A stretch of DNA of 47,731 bases from Burkholderiales bacterium (GCA_016191995.1 JACPVA010000095.1:1-47731), one strand, 5' to 3'; counted from the stretch's first letter, positions 7,934 to 15,526 are shown. Translations and numbers: made by a program. Notes: generated by a model not told the origin, from the sequence alone.

Positions 7934-8031
7934 GCTGTCCGCGGCAGGCCGCCCGGATGACACGCTCGCGGCGGCGTTCTGCGTCACGACGCCGGCCTCG
8001 GTCCACATGCTCTCTTCACCGCGGGTGAGCG

Positions 8032-8892
8032 ATGAACTTCATGACCGGGATGGACCACCGCACGGTCCGCGCGAATGGCATCAGGATCAACCTGTGGCTG
8101 GGCGGCGACGGCCCGCCGGTGCTGCTGCTCCACGGCTGGCCGCAGACAGCGCAGATGTGGCACAGGATCGCGCCGAAGCTCGGCGCGCACTACACCGTCG
8201 TCTGCCCGGACCTGCGCGGCTACGGCGACTCCGACAAGCCGCGCGACGGCTACGACAAGAAGACCATGGCGCGCGACATGCACGAGCTGATGCTCGGGCT
8301 CGGGTACCCGACCTATGCGCTGGTCGGCCACGACCGCGGGGCCCGCGTCGGGCACCGCCAGGCGCTGGCCTATCCGGATGCCGTCACCCGGCTGTGCGTG
8401 CTGGACATCGTCCCGACCCACACCGTCTTCGCGCGGGCCGACCGGCACCTGGCGGCCGCCTACTGGCACTGGTTCTTCTTCCAGGCGCCCGACCTGCCCG
8501 AGGCGATGATCTCCGCCGCGCCCGAGCCCTTCCTGCGTCACGTGCTGCGCGCCCTCAGCTTCCGCGCCGGCGCCATCGAGGAGCCGATGATCCAGGAGTA
8601 CCTGCGTGCCTTCACCCTGCCCGGGACGATCCGGGCCACGCTGGAGGATTATCGCGCCGCGGCGACGCGCGACTTCGAGGACGACGAGGCGGACCGCGCC
8701 AGGCGCGTGGCCTGCCCGGTGCTCGCCCTCTGGGGCGAGTTCGGCAAGATGCACGGCATGTTCGACGTGCTCGCGACCTGGAAGGAGGTGGCCGACGACG
8801 TCGTCGGGCATCCGCTCGCCTGCGGCCACTTCATCCCCGAGGAGGCACCCGAGGAGCTGCTGGCCGACCTGCGGGCCTTCCTGCGCGGATGA
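8032..8892 (+). CDS. Alpha/beta hydrolase, fluoroacetate-dehalogenase-like
   Basis: The 286-residue protein is an alpha/beta hydrolase close to haloacetate dehalogenases (FAcD/DehH1 type), which hydrolyse the C-halogen bond of haloacetates through an aspartyl ester. The nucleophile is D101 in GHDRGARVGHR; R102 and R105 match the two arginines that bind the substrate carboxylate. D125 in CVLDIVPT matches the catalytic acid, and H266 in CGHFIPEE the catalytic base. H146 and W147 (AYWHWFFF), together with a tyrosine near 207 (EDYRAA), fit the halide pocket of the family. The oxyanion segment HGWPQ is at 34-38. There is no signal peptide, so it is cytoplasmic. All known residues are present, which favours true dehalogenase activity over a plain epoxide hydrolase, but the substrate is inferred. 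Confidence 0.85.
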   Translation: MNFMTGMDHRTVRANGIRINLWLGGDGPPVLLLHGWPQTAQMWHRIAPKLGAHYTVVCPDLRGYGDSDKPRDGYDKKTMARDMHELMLGLGYPTYALVGHDRGARVGHRQALAYPDAVTRLCVLDIVPTHTVFARADRHLAAAYWHWFFFQAPDLPEAMISAAPEPFLRHVLRALSFRAGAIEEPMIQEYLRAFTLPGTIRATLEDYRAAATRDFEDDEADRARRVACPVLALWGEFGKMHGMFDVLATWKEVADDVVGHPLACGHFIPEEAPEELLADLRAFLRG

Positions 8893-9014
8893 GGGCCGCG
8901 CGGCACGCATCGATCAGCGCCTTTCGTCCGGCGGCGCAGTCGCTGGCCGCGCGCGCCCGGCGGCCGTATGCTGGGCACCTCGGCTCGGCCTGCCCGGGCC
9001 GCAGGAGGACGCGC

Positions 9015-9902
9015 ATGCACGCCTTGGCCATCTACACCCCGTACGACCTCGACAGCTCGGTGCCGCCGCCGCTGTCGGACTTCGGCTGGCGCTTCCTGGC
9101 CGAGGGCGATTCGTGGTTCACGATCGGCTCGCTCAACCCGGCGCGCAACTCCAACCTGCTGTTCGAGATGGTCTTCCGCCGCACGGCCTGCGTCGTCAAC
9201 TGCGCCTACCCGGGCGACGAGCTGCGCAAGATGGTGCAGATGAACCGCGACCCGCGGTTCGCCAACCTGCTCGCCGGCCGCGCCGCCCGCCACTGGGACG
9301 CGTTGCTGCTGTCGGCCGGCGGCAACGACCTGATCGCCGCGTTGGAGTGGATGGGCGACACGGTGCCGCGCTGCCAGCGCCTGCTGCTGAAGCCCGGCGA
9401 GTGGGGCGACCCGGCGCTCGGCCCGGCGCGCTATGTCTGCGACGAGGGCTGGCAGACCTTCGCCCGCTACCTGAAGGAAAACCTGCGGCTGCTCGTCGAG
9501 CTGCGCGACCGCGGCCCGTCGAGCGGGGTGCCGCTCTTCATGCACGGCTATGCGGTGCCGATGCCGCGCCCGGCCGGCGCCGGCCTCGGGCTGGGCCCAT
9601 GGCTGTGGCCGGCGCTGCGCGCCTGCGGCATCCCGCAGCAGGACGATTTCGGGCTCGCGCAGGTGCTGATCGGGCGGCTGGCGGCGGTGCTGGCCGAGTG
9701 CGCGGCGGACGCCGCCAACTACCCGAACCTGCACGTCTTCGACTCGACCGCGATCGCGCTGCGGCCCGCGAGCGCGCACAGCCGTGGCGCCAGCGGCGAC
9801 TGGGTCAACGAGATCCACCTGACCCGGCGCGGCTATGCCAAGATCGCCAGGCCCTGGGCGGCGGGGATCGAGTCGACGCTGCAGGCCTGGTACGGCTTCT
9901 GA
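9015..9902 (+). CDS. SGNH/GDSL-hydrolase-like protein
   Basis: The 295-residue product has the blocks of SGNH hydrolases in order: GDSW with Ser33 as likely nucleophile (block I), a glycine in NCAYPGDE (block II), GGND with Asn104 (block III), and GDWVNEIHLT with His268 (block V). The last includes N265 or D262 as possible third member of the triad. Such enzymes deacylate or hydrolyse esters; the substrate cannot be told from sequence. No signal peptide is visible. The start at 9015 is supported by a perfect AGGAGG about six bases upstream. It is separated by 122 bases from the hydrolase gene and by 80 bases from the RidA-like gene, all on the same strand. Confidence 0.75.
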   Translation: MHALAIYTPYDLDSSVPPPLSDFGWRFLAEGDSWFTIGSLNPARNSNLLFEMVFRRTACVVNCAYPGDELRKMVQMNRDPRFANLLAGRAARHWDALLLSAGGNDLIAALEWMGDTVPRCQRLLLKPGEWGDPALGPARYVCDEGWQTFARYLKENLRLLVELRDRGPSSGVPLFMHGYAVPMPRPAGAGLGLGPWLWPALRACGIPQQDDFGLAQVLIGRLAAVLAECAADAANYPNLHVFDSTAIALRPASAHSRGASGDWVNEIHLTRRGYAKIARPWAAGIESTLQAWYGF

Positions 9903-9982
9903 CCGCGGGCCGGCGATCGCCGCCCTGCCGACCCGGACTGCCCAGCGGGCGGGCGACGGCCCTGCATCTGGCGGAGACGCTC

Positions 9983-10378
9983 ATGACCCGACGACTGATC
10001 AGCTCCGGCTCGCGCTTCGAGGCCGAGATCGGCTACTCGCGCGCGGTCGTCGACGGCGACTGGATCTTCGTCTCCGGAACGACCGGCTTCGACTATGCCG
10101 CGATGACGATCGCCGACGATGTCGTCGAGCAGGCCGCGCAGACGCTGCGCAATATCGAATCGGCGCTCGCGCAGGCTGGCGCGGGCCTCGCCGATGTCGT
10201 GCGCGTGCGCTACCTGCTGCCCGACGCGGCCGACTTCCCGCGCTGCTGGCCGGTGCTGCGCGCGGCCTTCGCCGAGGCGAGGCCGGCGGCGACGATGATG
10301 GCGGTCGGGCTCGCCGACCCGCGCATGAAGATCGAGATCGAGGTCACCGCGCGCCGGCGCGCGGCGGCGCGCGGCTGA
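9983..10378 (+). CDS. RidA/YjgF/UK114 family protein
   Basis: This 131-residue protein matches the RidA superfamily, small trimeric enzymes of which the founding members hydrolyse reactive 2-aminoacrylate and related imines. Visible hallmarks are the N-terminal SGSRFEAEIGYSRAV, the GDWIFVSGTTGFDY strand, the helix region EQAAQTLRNIESALAQAG and the C-terminal RPAATMMAVGLADP with IEIEVTA, which carries the conserved Arg and Glu. GGAGA lies ahead of the ATG. The sequence belongs to one of the RidA subfamilies beyond canonical RidA, so the substrate is uncertain. It is convergent with the minus-strand operon ending at 10476; the 97 bases between them show only weak hairpins. Confidence 0.85.
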   Translation: MTRRLISSGSRFEAEIGYSRAVVDGDWIFVSGTTGFDYAAMTIADDVVEQAAQTLRNIESALAQAGAGLADVVRVRYLLPDAADFPRCWPVLRAAFAEARPAATMMAVGLADPRMKIEIEVTARRRAAARG

Positions 10379-10475
10379 GGCCAGCAGGCGACCCCCGCCG
10401 CGGCGAACGTGATTGGACCGCGCGGCGACAACCGGTGGCGCGGGCGCCGGCCATGCGCCGCCCGATGCACTGCGC

Positions 10476-11657
10476 TCAGGGCAGGCTCAGCGGTGTCACA
10501 CCCGGCAGCAGTTCGGCCATCACCTTGCGGCAACCGTCGAGTTGGGCGCGCACCAGACACAGGAACCAGACCTCGCGCAGCCGGCTCGCCGGCTCGTCGC
10601 GCAGATAGCCGATCGCCGCCGCCAGCAGTTCCCGGCCGTGCTGCTCGACGTCGGCGCGCGCGGTGCCGGTGCCCAGCAGCGGGAACAGCACCGAGGCCAG
10701 CGGGGTGTCGGTCATCTCGGGGCTGTCGATGCAAGCCAGCACGTTGCGCACGCAGCCGCCGAGGTCTTCCACCGGGCGGTAGCCCCGGCCGACCTGGCCG
10801 GCGACCGCGGCGACATGCAGGATGCGTCGGACATCGTTGCTCGCGTCCAGCGCGCCGGCGGTGGTGGCGATGACACTGCCGGCGGGCACCGGCAGGCCGC
10901 CGGTCTCGGCGGCCAGCGCGTCGGCGATCGTGTCCTCGACGATGCGCCCGGCGCGCCGGCGCGACCCGTGGTAGCGGATCAGGCCCGAGACCGACAGGTC
11001 GAACGGCCGCGCCATCTGCATGTCGGTGTTCTCCGAGTTGACCCAGGCGTCGATGCCGCGCACGCCGCGCAGGTCGCCGGTCGCCAGGCCGACCGTCGGA
11101 CCGTCCGCGCCGGCGATGCGCCAGGCGTAGCGCTGGAAGGTCGTCAAGCGCTCGGGGACGCGCTCGACGCGCAGGTCGAGCATGTCGTGGATCGGGCTGT
11201 CGACATGCGTGCTCGCCATGCCCTGCTTCAGCAGCGCGGCGATGCGGTCCGCCGCTGGCGAGGGCCGCGCGAGGTCGCCCGGGTACTCGACGATCTCCTG
11301 CCCGGCGAGGTTGAACGGCACTGCCGTGCCCGCGCGCCGGATCAGCACCGTCGTGTGGCGAGCCAGCGCGTGGCGCACGCCGAGCTCGTAGAACACGTTC
11401 GGGTTGAGAAAGCTCAGGTCGACGACCACCGCACCCGCATCGAGCAGGCGCTCGAACATCCGGCGGTGGATCGACCCGGACTGCAGGATCTCGTCGCAGC
11501 GTTCGCAGCGCAGGCCGGCGGATTCGGCGATCGGCTTGATGAAGCGGGTGTACACGGCGTCGAAGTCGACCGCGTTGCCGGCGGCGTCGGTCTTCTCGCC
11601 GAACGGCATGACGACGAAGCAGCTGCCGGCGCCATCGAGGGGTTCGAGCGCGGCCAT
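10476..11657 (-). CDS. Nucleoside deoxyribosyltransferase-like/TIR-like domain fused to a Macro domain
   Basis: The 393-residue protein has two parts. Residues 10-145 form a Rossmann-like domain of the nucleoside 2-deoxyribosyltransferase (DrHyd) group, which is related to TIR. The motifs are CFVVMPFG, a central DAGAVVVDLS strand and NPNVFYELGVRHAL, with E91 in the place of the catalytic glutamate. Residues about 186-385 form a Macro domain: WVNSENTDMQMARPF corresponds to the ADP-ribose-binding VNAAN loop and LFPLLGTGTARADVE to the phosphate-binding glycine loop. The gene is the last of a four-gene operon; its ATG is two bases past the Nudix stop. By analogy with Thoeris effectors (enzymatic N-terminus plus ADP-ribose-type sensor) it may be an NAD+- or nucleotide-hydrolysing effector triggered by a TIR product. 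That role is inferred; the domain calls rest on motifs. Confidence 0.75.
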   Translation of the reverse strand: MAALEPLDGAGSCFVVMPFGEKTDAAGNAVDFDAVYTRFIKPIAESAGLRCERCDEILQSGSIHRRMFERLLDAGAVVVDLSFLNPNVFYELGVRHALARHTTVLIRRAGTAVPFNLAGQEIVEYPGDLARPSPAADRIAALLKQGMASTHVDSPIHDMLDLRVERVPERLTTFQRYAWRIAGADGPTVGLATGDLRGVRGIDAWVNSENTDMQMARPFDLSVSGLIRYHGSRRRAGRIVEDTIADALAAETGGLPVPAGSVIATTAGALDASNDVRRILHVAAVAGQVGRGYRPVEDLGGCVRNVLACIDSPEMTDTPLASVLFPLLGTGTARADVEQHGRELLAAAIGYLRDEPASRLREVWFLCLVRAQLDGCRKVMAELLPGVTPLSLP

Positions 11658-11659
11658 GG

Positions 11660-12250
11660 TCAGGCCCCCGCCAGCGGCCGGGCCTCGCGCCGCAGCAGCC
11701 ACAGCAGCGCGACCAGCGTCTTGGCATCGCACACGGTGCCGTCGGCGATCGCGCGCGGGATCTCGTCCAGCGCGAGCTCGACGGGCTCGATATCCTCGTC
11801 CTCGGCCTCGACCCCGCCGCCTGTGGCGACGCGGTCCGTCGCGTCGACCTCGGCGAAGTACAGCAGCACGCGCTCGGACGACCCGCCCGGCGAGACGTAG
11901 AAGCGCGCGATCGGCTCGACCGCGCCGACCCGGTAGCCGAGCTCCTCGAGCGCCTCGCGCCGCACCGCGTCCTCGCAGGTCTCGCCGGCGTCGAGCACGC
12001 CGGCCAGGATCTCGATCATCCAGCCCGGGCCCTTGTCGAAGGTCGGGAAGCGGAACTGGCGCGTCAGGACGACGCGGGAACGCCGGCGGTCGAACAGCAG
12101 CGCGGCGACGGCATCGCCGCGCTCGAGGCTGAGCCGCCGCACGACGCGGCTCAGGCGGCCGTCGCCGCGGGTGAACTGCAGCTGCGCCTCGTCGACGGCG
12201 AACCAGTCGTCGAAGATCCGGCGGCGGTCGTGGATCCGAACTTCGCTCAT
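11660..12250 (-). CDS. Nudix hydrolase, ADP-ribose pyrophosphatase-like
   Basis: The 196-residue protein carries a Nudix box at residues 84-106 (GVLDAGE then RREALEELGY), with the key R98, E99, E102 and E103. About 15 residues after the box comes YVSPGGSSERVLLYFAE, a proline-containing segment typical of the ADP-ribose/GDP-mannose pyrophosphatase branch. The N-terminal DAVAALLFD and RQFRFPTFDKGPGWMIEILAG strands also fit NudF/NudK. It would split ADP-ribose or a related nucleotide sugar into AMP and ribose 5-phosphate. Its ATG overlaps the stop of the TIR gene (ATGA), showing translational coupling. In this operon it is well placed to remove an ADP-ribose-type signal or toxic product, but a housekeeping ADP-ribose role cannot be excluded. 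Confidence 0.85.
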   Translation of the reverse strand: MSEVRIHDRRRIFDDWFAVDEAQLQFTRGDGRLSRVVRRLSLERGDAVAALLFDRRRSRVVLTRQFRFPTFDKGPGWMIEILAGVLDAGETCEDAVRREALEELGYRVGAVEPIARFYVSPGGSSERVLLYFAEVDATDRVATGGGVEAEDEDIEPVELALDEIPRAIADGTVCDAKTLVALLWLLRREARPLAGA

Positions 12251-13032
12251 GGCGCACCCTTTCCCAGGATCTTCAGCAGTCGCAGCAGGCGCGGCCGCGC
12301 CCAGTTGGCGTCCCGGTCGCCGCCGAAGCCGCGCAGGTCGATCGTGAACAGGCCCTCGAGCCGCGCTGGCAGCGCGATATCGTCCAGCAGCACCGGCAGC
12401 ACGCGCAGCAGCCCGGCGCGCTGGCGGCGAAGCAGGACCTCGAGCTCGCGCGTCGTCCAGCGGGCCTGCAGGTAGTCGGGCGAGATCATCACGATCGCGT
12501 GGCGCGCGTGGTGGATGGCATGCGTCAGCCGCGCGGTGATGCTATCGCCGGGGCCGATCTCGCGCACGTCCTGGAAGATCCGCACGCCGGCGGCGCCGAG
12601 CCAGTCGACGAGGATGCCGACCCGCGCGAGGTCGCGGTGCGAGTACGACACGAGGGCATCGTGGTCGGTCGTCTGGCCGCGCGTGCGGTCGCGCCAGGAC
12701 TGTGCCGCCAGGTAGTGGCCCAGCGCCTGCTCGACCGCCGGCGGCAGCGCGCGCGGCGGATCGGCACGGAGATGGCGCTCGCGCACCGCCTGCACCAGCG
12801 CGAGCACGGTCAGCAGGTCACCGCTGCCGTCCAGCAGCTCGAACAGCATGTCGAGCTGCAGCGCCTGCGGCGCCGGCTGCCACCAGGCGCGCAGCGGGTC
12901 GTCGGCCGGGATCAGCCGCTGGAGGTCGGCCTCGCAAAGCTCGGCGCACAGCCAGTCCTGCAGCGTGGCGAACGCGGCCGCCGGGTCGGCGCACGCGACG
13001 TCGGCCTCCGATGCAGGCAAGCAAGCACTCAT
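12247..13032 (-). CDS. TIR-domain protein with N-terminal effector-associated (EAD-like) helical domain
   Basis: The 261-residue protein has two regions. Residues 15-100 form a compact all-helical domain (FATLQDWLCAELCEADLQRL, then LDMLFELLDGSGDLLTVLAL) resembling the death-fold-like effector-associated domains of bacterial conflict systems. Residues 124-260 are a TIR domain: strand A HDALVSYSHRD, BB loop FQDVREIGPGDS, VMISPDYL, and RWTTRELEVLL, in which W192 and E196 give the WxxxE pattern. E196 aligns with the catalytic glutamate of NAD+-cleaving TIRs, so NADase or cyclase activity is plausible. The gene overlaps both neighbours by four bases (ATGA), upstream with the polyprenyl synthetase and downstream with the Nudix gene. 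No transmembrane helix is seen. EADs usually recruit a partner carrying a matching EAD; none is visible in this window. Confidence 0.85.
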   Translation of the reverse strand: MSACLPASEADVACADPAAAFATLQDWLCAELCEADLQRLIPADDPLRAWWQPAPQALQLDMLFELLDGSGDLLTVLALVQAVRERHLRADPPRALPPAVEQALGHYLAAQSWRDRTRGQTTDHDALVSYSHRDLARVGILVDWLGAAGVRIFQDVREIGPGDSITARLTHAIHHARHAIVMISPDYLQARWTTRELEVLLRRQRAGLLRVLPVLLDDIALPARLEGLFTIDLRGFGGDRDANWARPRLLRLLKILGKGAP

Positions 13033-14099
13033 CGGCCGGCCCCTGGCAGAGCGGGTGACTGGAAGAAATCGGGCAAGGCCGGCGGCAGGGGCCGCGCCAA
13101 GGGCAGCGCATCGAGCGCGCGCAATGCGCGGCGGCGGCGGGTGTCGATCTCGGCGCGGCCGCGGGCGAGCAGCGCTTCGCGGGTCGCGGCGAGCGACGCG
13201 CCGGCGGTCGCCAGCGTGGCCGGCGCATCGCCCGGCGCGGCCCGCCACAGGACCGGAAGCGTCGGCTTGCGCGCCGACTCCTCGAAGCGGGCGCGACCCG
13301 ACGGCGACGGCGCGTGCAGCCCGGCGAAGTCGTACCAGTCGCCCAGGTCGTTGATGATCTGCGACACGACGCTGAAGCCCCGCAGCAGCGCCTCGATCCG
13401 GGCGGCCAGCTCGCCCGCGTCGGTACCCAGCCGGGCCGTCCCGAGCCAGCATGCCGCCAGCGGCGCGCCGACGTTGCCGATCGCGAGCTTGAGCCGGCAT
13501 ACCCGACGCCAGTGCGCCAACCGACGCGCCGCAGGCACCCTGGCCCAGTTCTCGGGCTCGTCCAGCCACTGCCCGAGCGCGACCTCGCGCAGGGCCCGGC
13601 CGAGGGCGCGCAGGCATGCGGACGAAGGGGGCGGGTCGAGCCGCGCCAGCAGCTCGAGCGCATCCGCCTGCAATCCGTCGCCGGCGAGCAAGGCGGCGGC
13701 GCTGCCCCGGATGCCGAGCAGCGTCGGCTGGCCGCGGCGCAGCGCGTGGCCGTCGATCACGTCGTCGTGCACGAGCGTGGCGTTGTGCAAGGCCTCGATT
13801 GCGGCCGCCATCGGCTCGCCGCCGGCGCTGGCACCGGGGCCGGCCAGCGCATCGGCCCACAGCAGGAATTGCGCTCCTGGGAAGAGCCGCGCGCGGGTGG
13901 CGGGGTCGCGGCCCGGCGCGCAGCTGCCGCGCCAGTCGCGGGCGAGCGGCTGCGCGCGATCCGGCAAGGCCGCGAGCAGCGGCGCAATGCGCGCCTCGTA
14001 GCACGCCGCGGCCCAGCTGCGATAGTGCATCGCCGCGCTCGGCGCTGCGGCCGCCTCCAGCCCGCCGGGTCGGCGGCGCTTCATGCCGCTCGCGTCCAT
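13029..14099 (-). CDS. Polyprenyl synthetase-family protein
   Basis: From the ATG at 14099 the product has 356 residues with the trans-prenyl diphosphate synthase fold. The first Asp-rich motif is clear at 112-116 (HDDVIDGHALRRGQPT). The GDGLQADALELL helix follows, and the second motif is QIINDLGD at 247-254, where Asn replaces the first Asp. Elongation of allylic diphosphates on Mg2+ is therefore plausible, though the second site is altered. Starts at 14084 or 14030 are possible; none has a strong ribosome-binding site. The open frame to 14159 begins in a hairpin and was not used. The gene leads the operon and overlaps the TIR gene by four bases, so the two are probably made together. Why a prenyl synthase should sit with TIR, Nudix and Macro proteins is unknown. 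Confidence 0.8.
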   Translation of the reverse strand: MDASGMKRRRPGGLEAAAAPSAAMHYRSWAAACYEARIAPLLAALPDRAQPLARDWRGSCAPGRDPATRARLFPGAQFLLWADALAGPGASAGGEPMAAAIEALHNATLVHDDVIDGHALRRGQPTLLGIRGSAAALLAGDGLQADALELLARLDPPPSSACLRALGRALREVALGQWLDEPENWARVPAARRLAHWRRVCRLKLAIGNVGAPLAACWLGTARLGTDAGELAARIEALLRGFSVVSQIINDLGDWYDFAGLHAPSPSGRARFEESARKPTLPVLWRAAPGDAPATLATAGASLAATREALLARGRAEIDTRRRRALRALDALPLARPLPPALPDFFQSPALPGAGR

Positions 14100-14150
14100 C
14101 GTGGCGCCGGGCCGGGTGCGGCAGCGGCCGCGATGCGCCCGAATGACGAA

Positions 14151-14168
14151 GGGGGCCATCGGGCCCCC
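14151..14168 (-). terminator. GC-rich hairpin between the BI-1-family gene and the polyprenyl synthetase gene
   Basis: GGGGGCC and GGCCCCC form a 7-bp stem with a four-base loop (14158-14161). Read on the minus strand it is followed by TTCGTCATT, a weak T-rich tract, 40 bases past the end of the upstream gene. It probably terminates that transcript and separates the TIR operon from it, but efficiency may be low. Confidence 0.5.
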
Positions 14169-14207
14169 GTCGTCGGACTCATCGGGCGCGCAGCCCTGCG
14201 GCCAGCG

Positions 14208-14900
14208 TCAGTCCTCGCCGCCGAAGATGCCCAGCAGCGCCAGCAGGCTCTGGAAGACGTTGAACAGGCTCAGGTAGACGCCCAGGGTCGCGGTGATGTA
14301 GTTGGTCTCCAGACCGTCGCGCACGCGCTTGAGGTCGTGCAGGATGAAGGCGGTGAAGATGCCGATCACCAGCACCGACAGCGTGATCATCAGCGGCGCC
14401 GACTGGATGAAGAAGTTGGCGATCATCGCCACCATCACCATCACGGCGCCGACCATCAGCCATTTGCCCATCGCGCTCAGGTCGCGCTTGATCACCGTCG
14501 ACAGCGACGCCATCGCGAGGAAGATCGCGCCGGTGCCGGCAAACGCCGTCATGATCAGGCCGGCGCCGTTGGACAGGCCGAGCACGGCGCCGATCAGGCG
14601 CGACAGCATCAGCCCCATGAAGAAGGTGAAGGCGAGCAGGATCGGCACGCCGGCGGCCGAGTTCTTGCTGCGCTCGATCGCGAACATGAAGCCGAAGGCG
14701 CCGACGAGGAAGACGATCAGGCCGATCCCCGGGCTCAGTGCGCTGGCGAATCCGGTCGCCACGCCGATCCATGCCCCCAGCACGGTGGGCACCATCGACA
14801 GCGCCAGCAGCCAGTAGGTATTGCGCAGGACACGTTCACGCTGCGCGGACAGTGCGCCTGCGCCGGCATAGCCAGTGTAGGTTTGCACGTTCTGGGACAT
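14208..14900 (-). CDS. Bax inhibitor-1/YccA family membrane protein
   Basis: The 230-residue protein has a short polar N-terminus (MSQNVQTYTG) and about seven hydrophobic helices, as in the BI-1/YccA/YbhL family of inner-membrane proteins. Family features are RNTYWLLALSMV at helix 1, ALTFFM-like helix 4 (LLAFTFFMGLMLSRLIG) and the C-terminal DLKRVRDGLETNYITATLGVYLSLFNVFQSLL, which is strongly conserved in bacterial members. Some homologues conduct Ca2+ or modulate FtsH, but the function here is not known. The start at 14900 is supported by GGAGG seven bases upstream; the longer frame to 14966 lacks support. It lies directly upstream of the TIR operon on the same strand, separated by a hairpin. 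Confidence 0.9.
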   Translation of the reverse strand: MSQNVQTYTGYAGAGALSAQRERVLRNTYWLLALSMVPTVLGAWIGVATGFASALSPGIGLIVFLVGAFGFMFAIERSKNSAAGVPILLAFTFFMGLMLSRLIGAVLGLSNGAGLIMTAFAGTGAIFLAMASLSTVIKRDLSAMGKWLMVGAVMVMVAMIANFFIQSAPLMITLSVLVIGIFTAFILHDLKRVRDGLETNYITATLGVYLSLFNVFQSLLALLGIFGGED

Positions 14901-15090
14901 GGAAGAACCTCCAGGTGGGTGAAGAAAGCCGACCGTATGAATCGGGTAAGCGCAGTTTAGTTCCAAAGCGCGCGTCCGTGGGCAGGCACGGGAATGGACC
15001 GGCGTCGGCGTCGCGCAGGCGGCTCTGGGTTATCTTTCGCCCCCCCATCTCCCAGATCCCGCCTCGCGGCCCCACCGTGCGCGAACGACC

Positions 15091-15513
15091 ATGATCACCA
15101 AGCCCGCCCTGACGCTGGAAGACGCCCGCTGCATCGCCACCGCCGCCGAGGCCGAGGCGCACCGGCATGGCTGGGCGGTCGCGATCGCCGTCGTCGACGA
15201 CGGCGGGCACCTGCTGTGGCTGCAGCGGCTGGACGGCGCCGCGCCGATCTCGGCGCAGATCGCGCCGGCCAAGGCACGCAGCGCGGCGCTCGGCCGGCGC
15301 GAAAGCCGCGCCTACGAGGAGATGATCGACCAGGGGCGCACCTCGTTCCTGAGCGCGCCGGGGCTGGAGGCGATGCTCGAGGGCGGCGTGCCGATCAGCG
15401 CCGACGGCCACTGCATCGGCGCGGTCGGCGTCAGCGGTGTCAAGTCGAGCGAGGACGCGCAGATCGCGCGCGCCGCCATCGCCGCACTCGGCGCCGAACG
15501 CACCCAGGCTTGA
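15091..15513 (+). CDS. GlcG/HbpS family (DUF336) protein
   Basis: The 140-residue protein is a GlcG/HbpS-type domain of normal length. Members form oligomers and some bind haem or, in Streptomyces, act as redox sensors; others sit in glycolate or cobalamin operons. The N-terminal LTLEDARCIATAAEAEA helix, the strand VAIAVVDDGGHLLWLQRLDGA, AKARSAAL and the glycine-rich GGVPISADGHCIGAVGVSG all fit. No signal peptide is present, so it should be cytoplasmic. The gene is divergent to the BI-1-family gene and about 195 bases ahead of carA. Its ligand cannot be judged from sequence. Confidence 0.85.
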   Translation: MITKPALTLEDARCIATAAEAEAHRHGWAVAIAVVDDGGHLLWLQRLDGAAPISAQIAPAKARSAALGRRESRAYEEMIDQGRTSFLSAPGLEAMLEGGVPISADGHCIGAVGVSGVKSSEDAQIARAAIAALGAERTQA

Positions 15514-15526
15514 CCCTGGCCGCCGC

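Noticed and set aside
7490..8008. Minus-strand frame of 172 codons across the gap before the hydrolase
   Set aside because: It overlaps the exported-protein gene by about 245 bases and shows no recognisable motif.
10476..12257. A single long minus-strand frame joining the Nudix region and NDT-Macro gene
   Set aside because: The part upstream of 11657 is out of frame with the true Nudix gene and Arg/Pro-rich. The Macro protein starts at 11657.
10476..13032. Naming the TIR operon as Thoeris
   Set aside because: Thoeris ThsA has SIR2-SLOG or TM-Macro architecture. Here the effector-like gene is NDT-Macro, with additional Nudix and prenyl synthase genes, so only an analogy is justified.
14100..14900. 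BI-1-family gene as a fifth member of the TIR operon (cell-death link)
   Set aside because: A hairpin separates them, spacing is over 100 bases, and BI-1-family genes are ordinary chromosomal genes. The name suggests death control but gives no evidence here.
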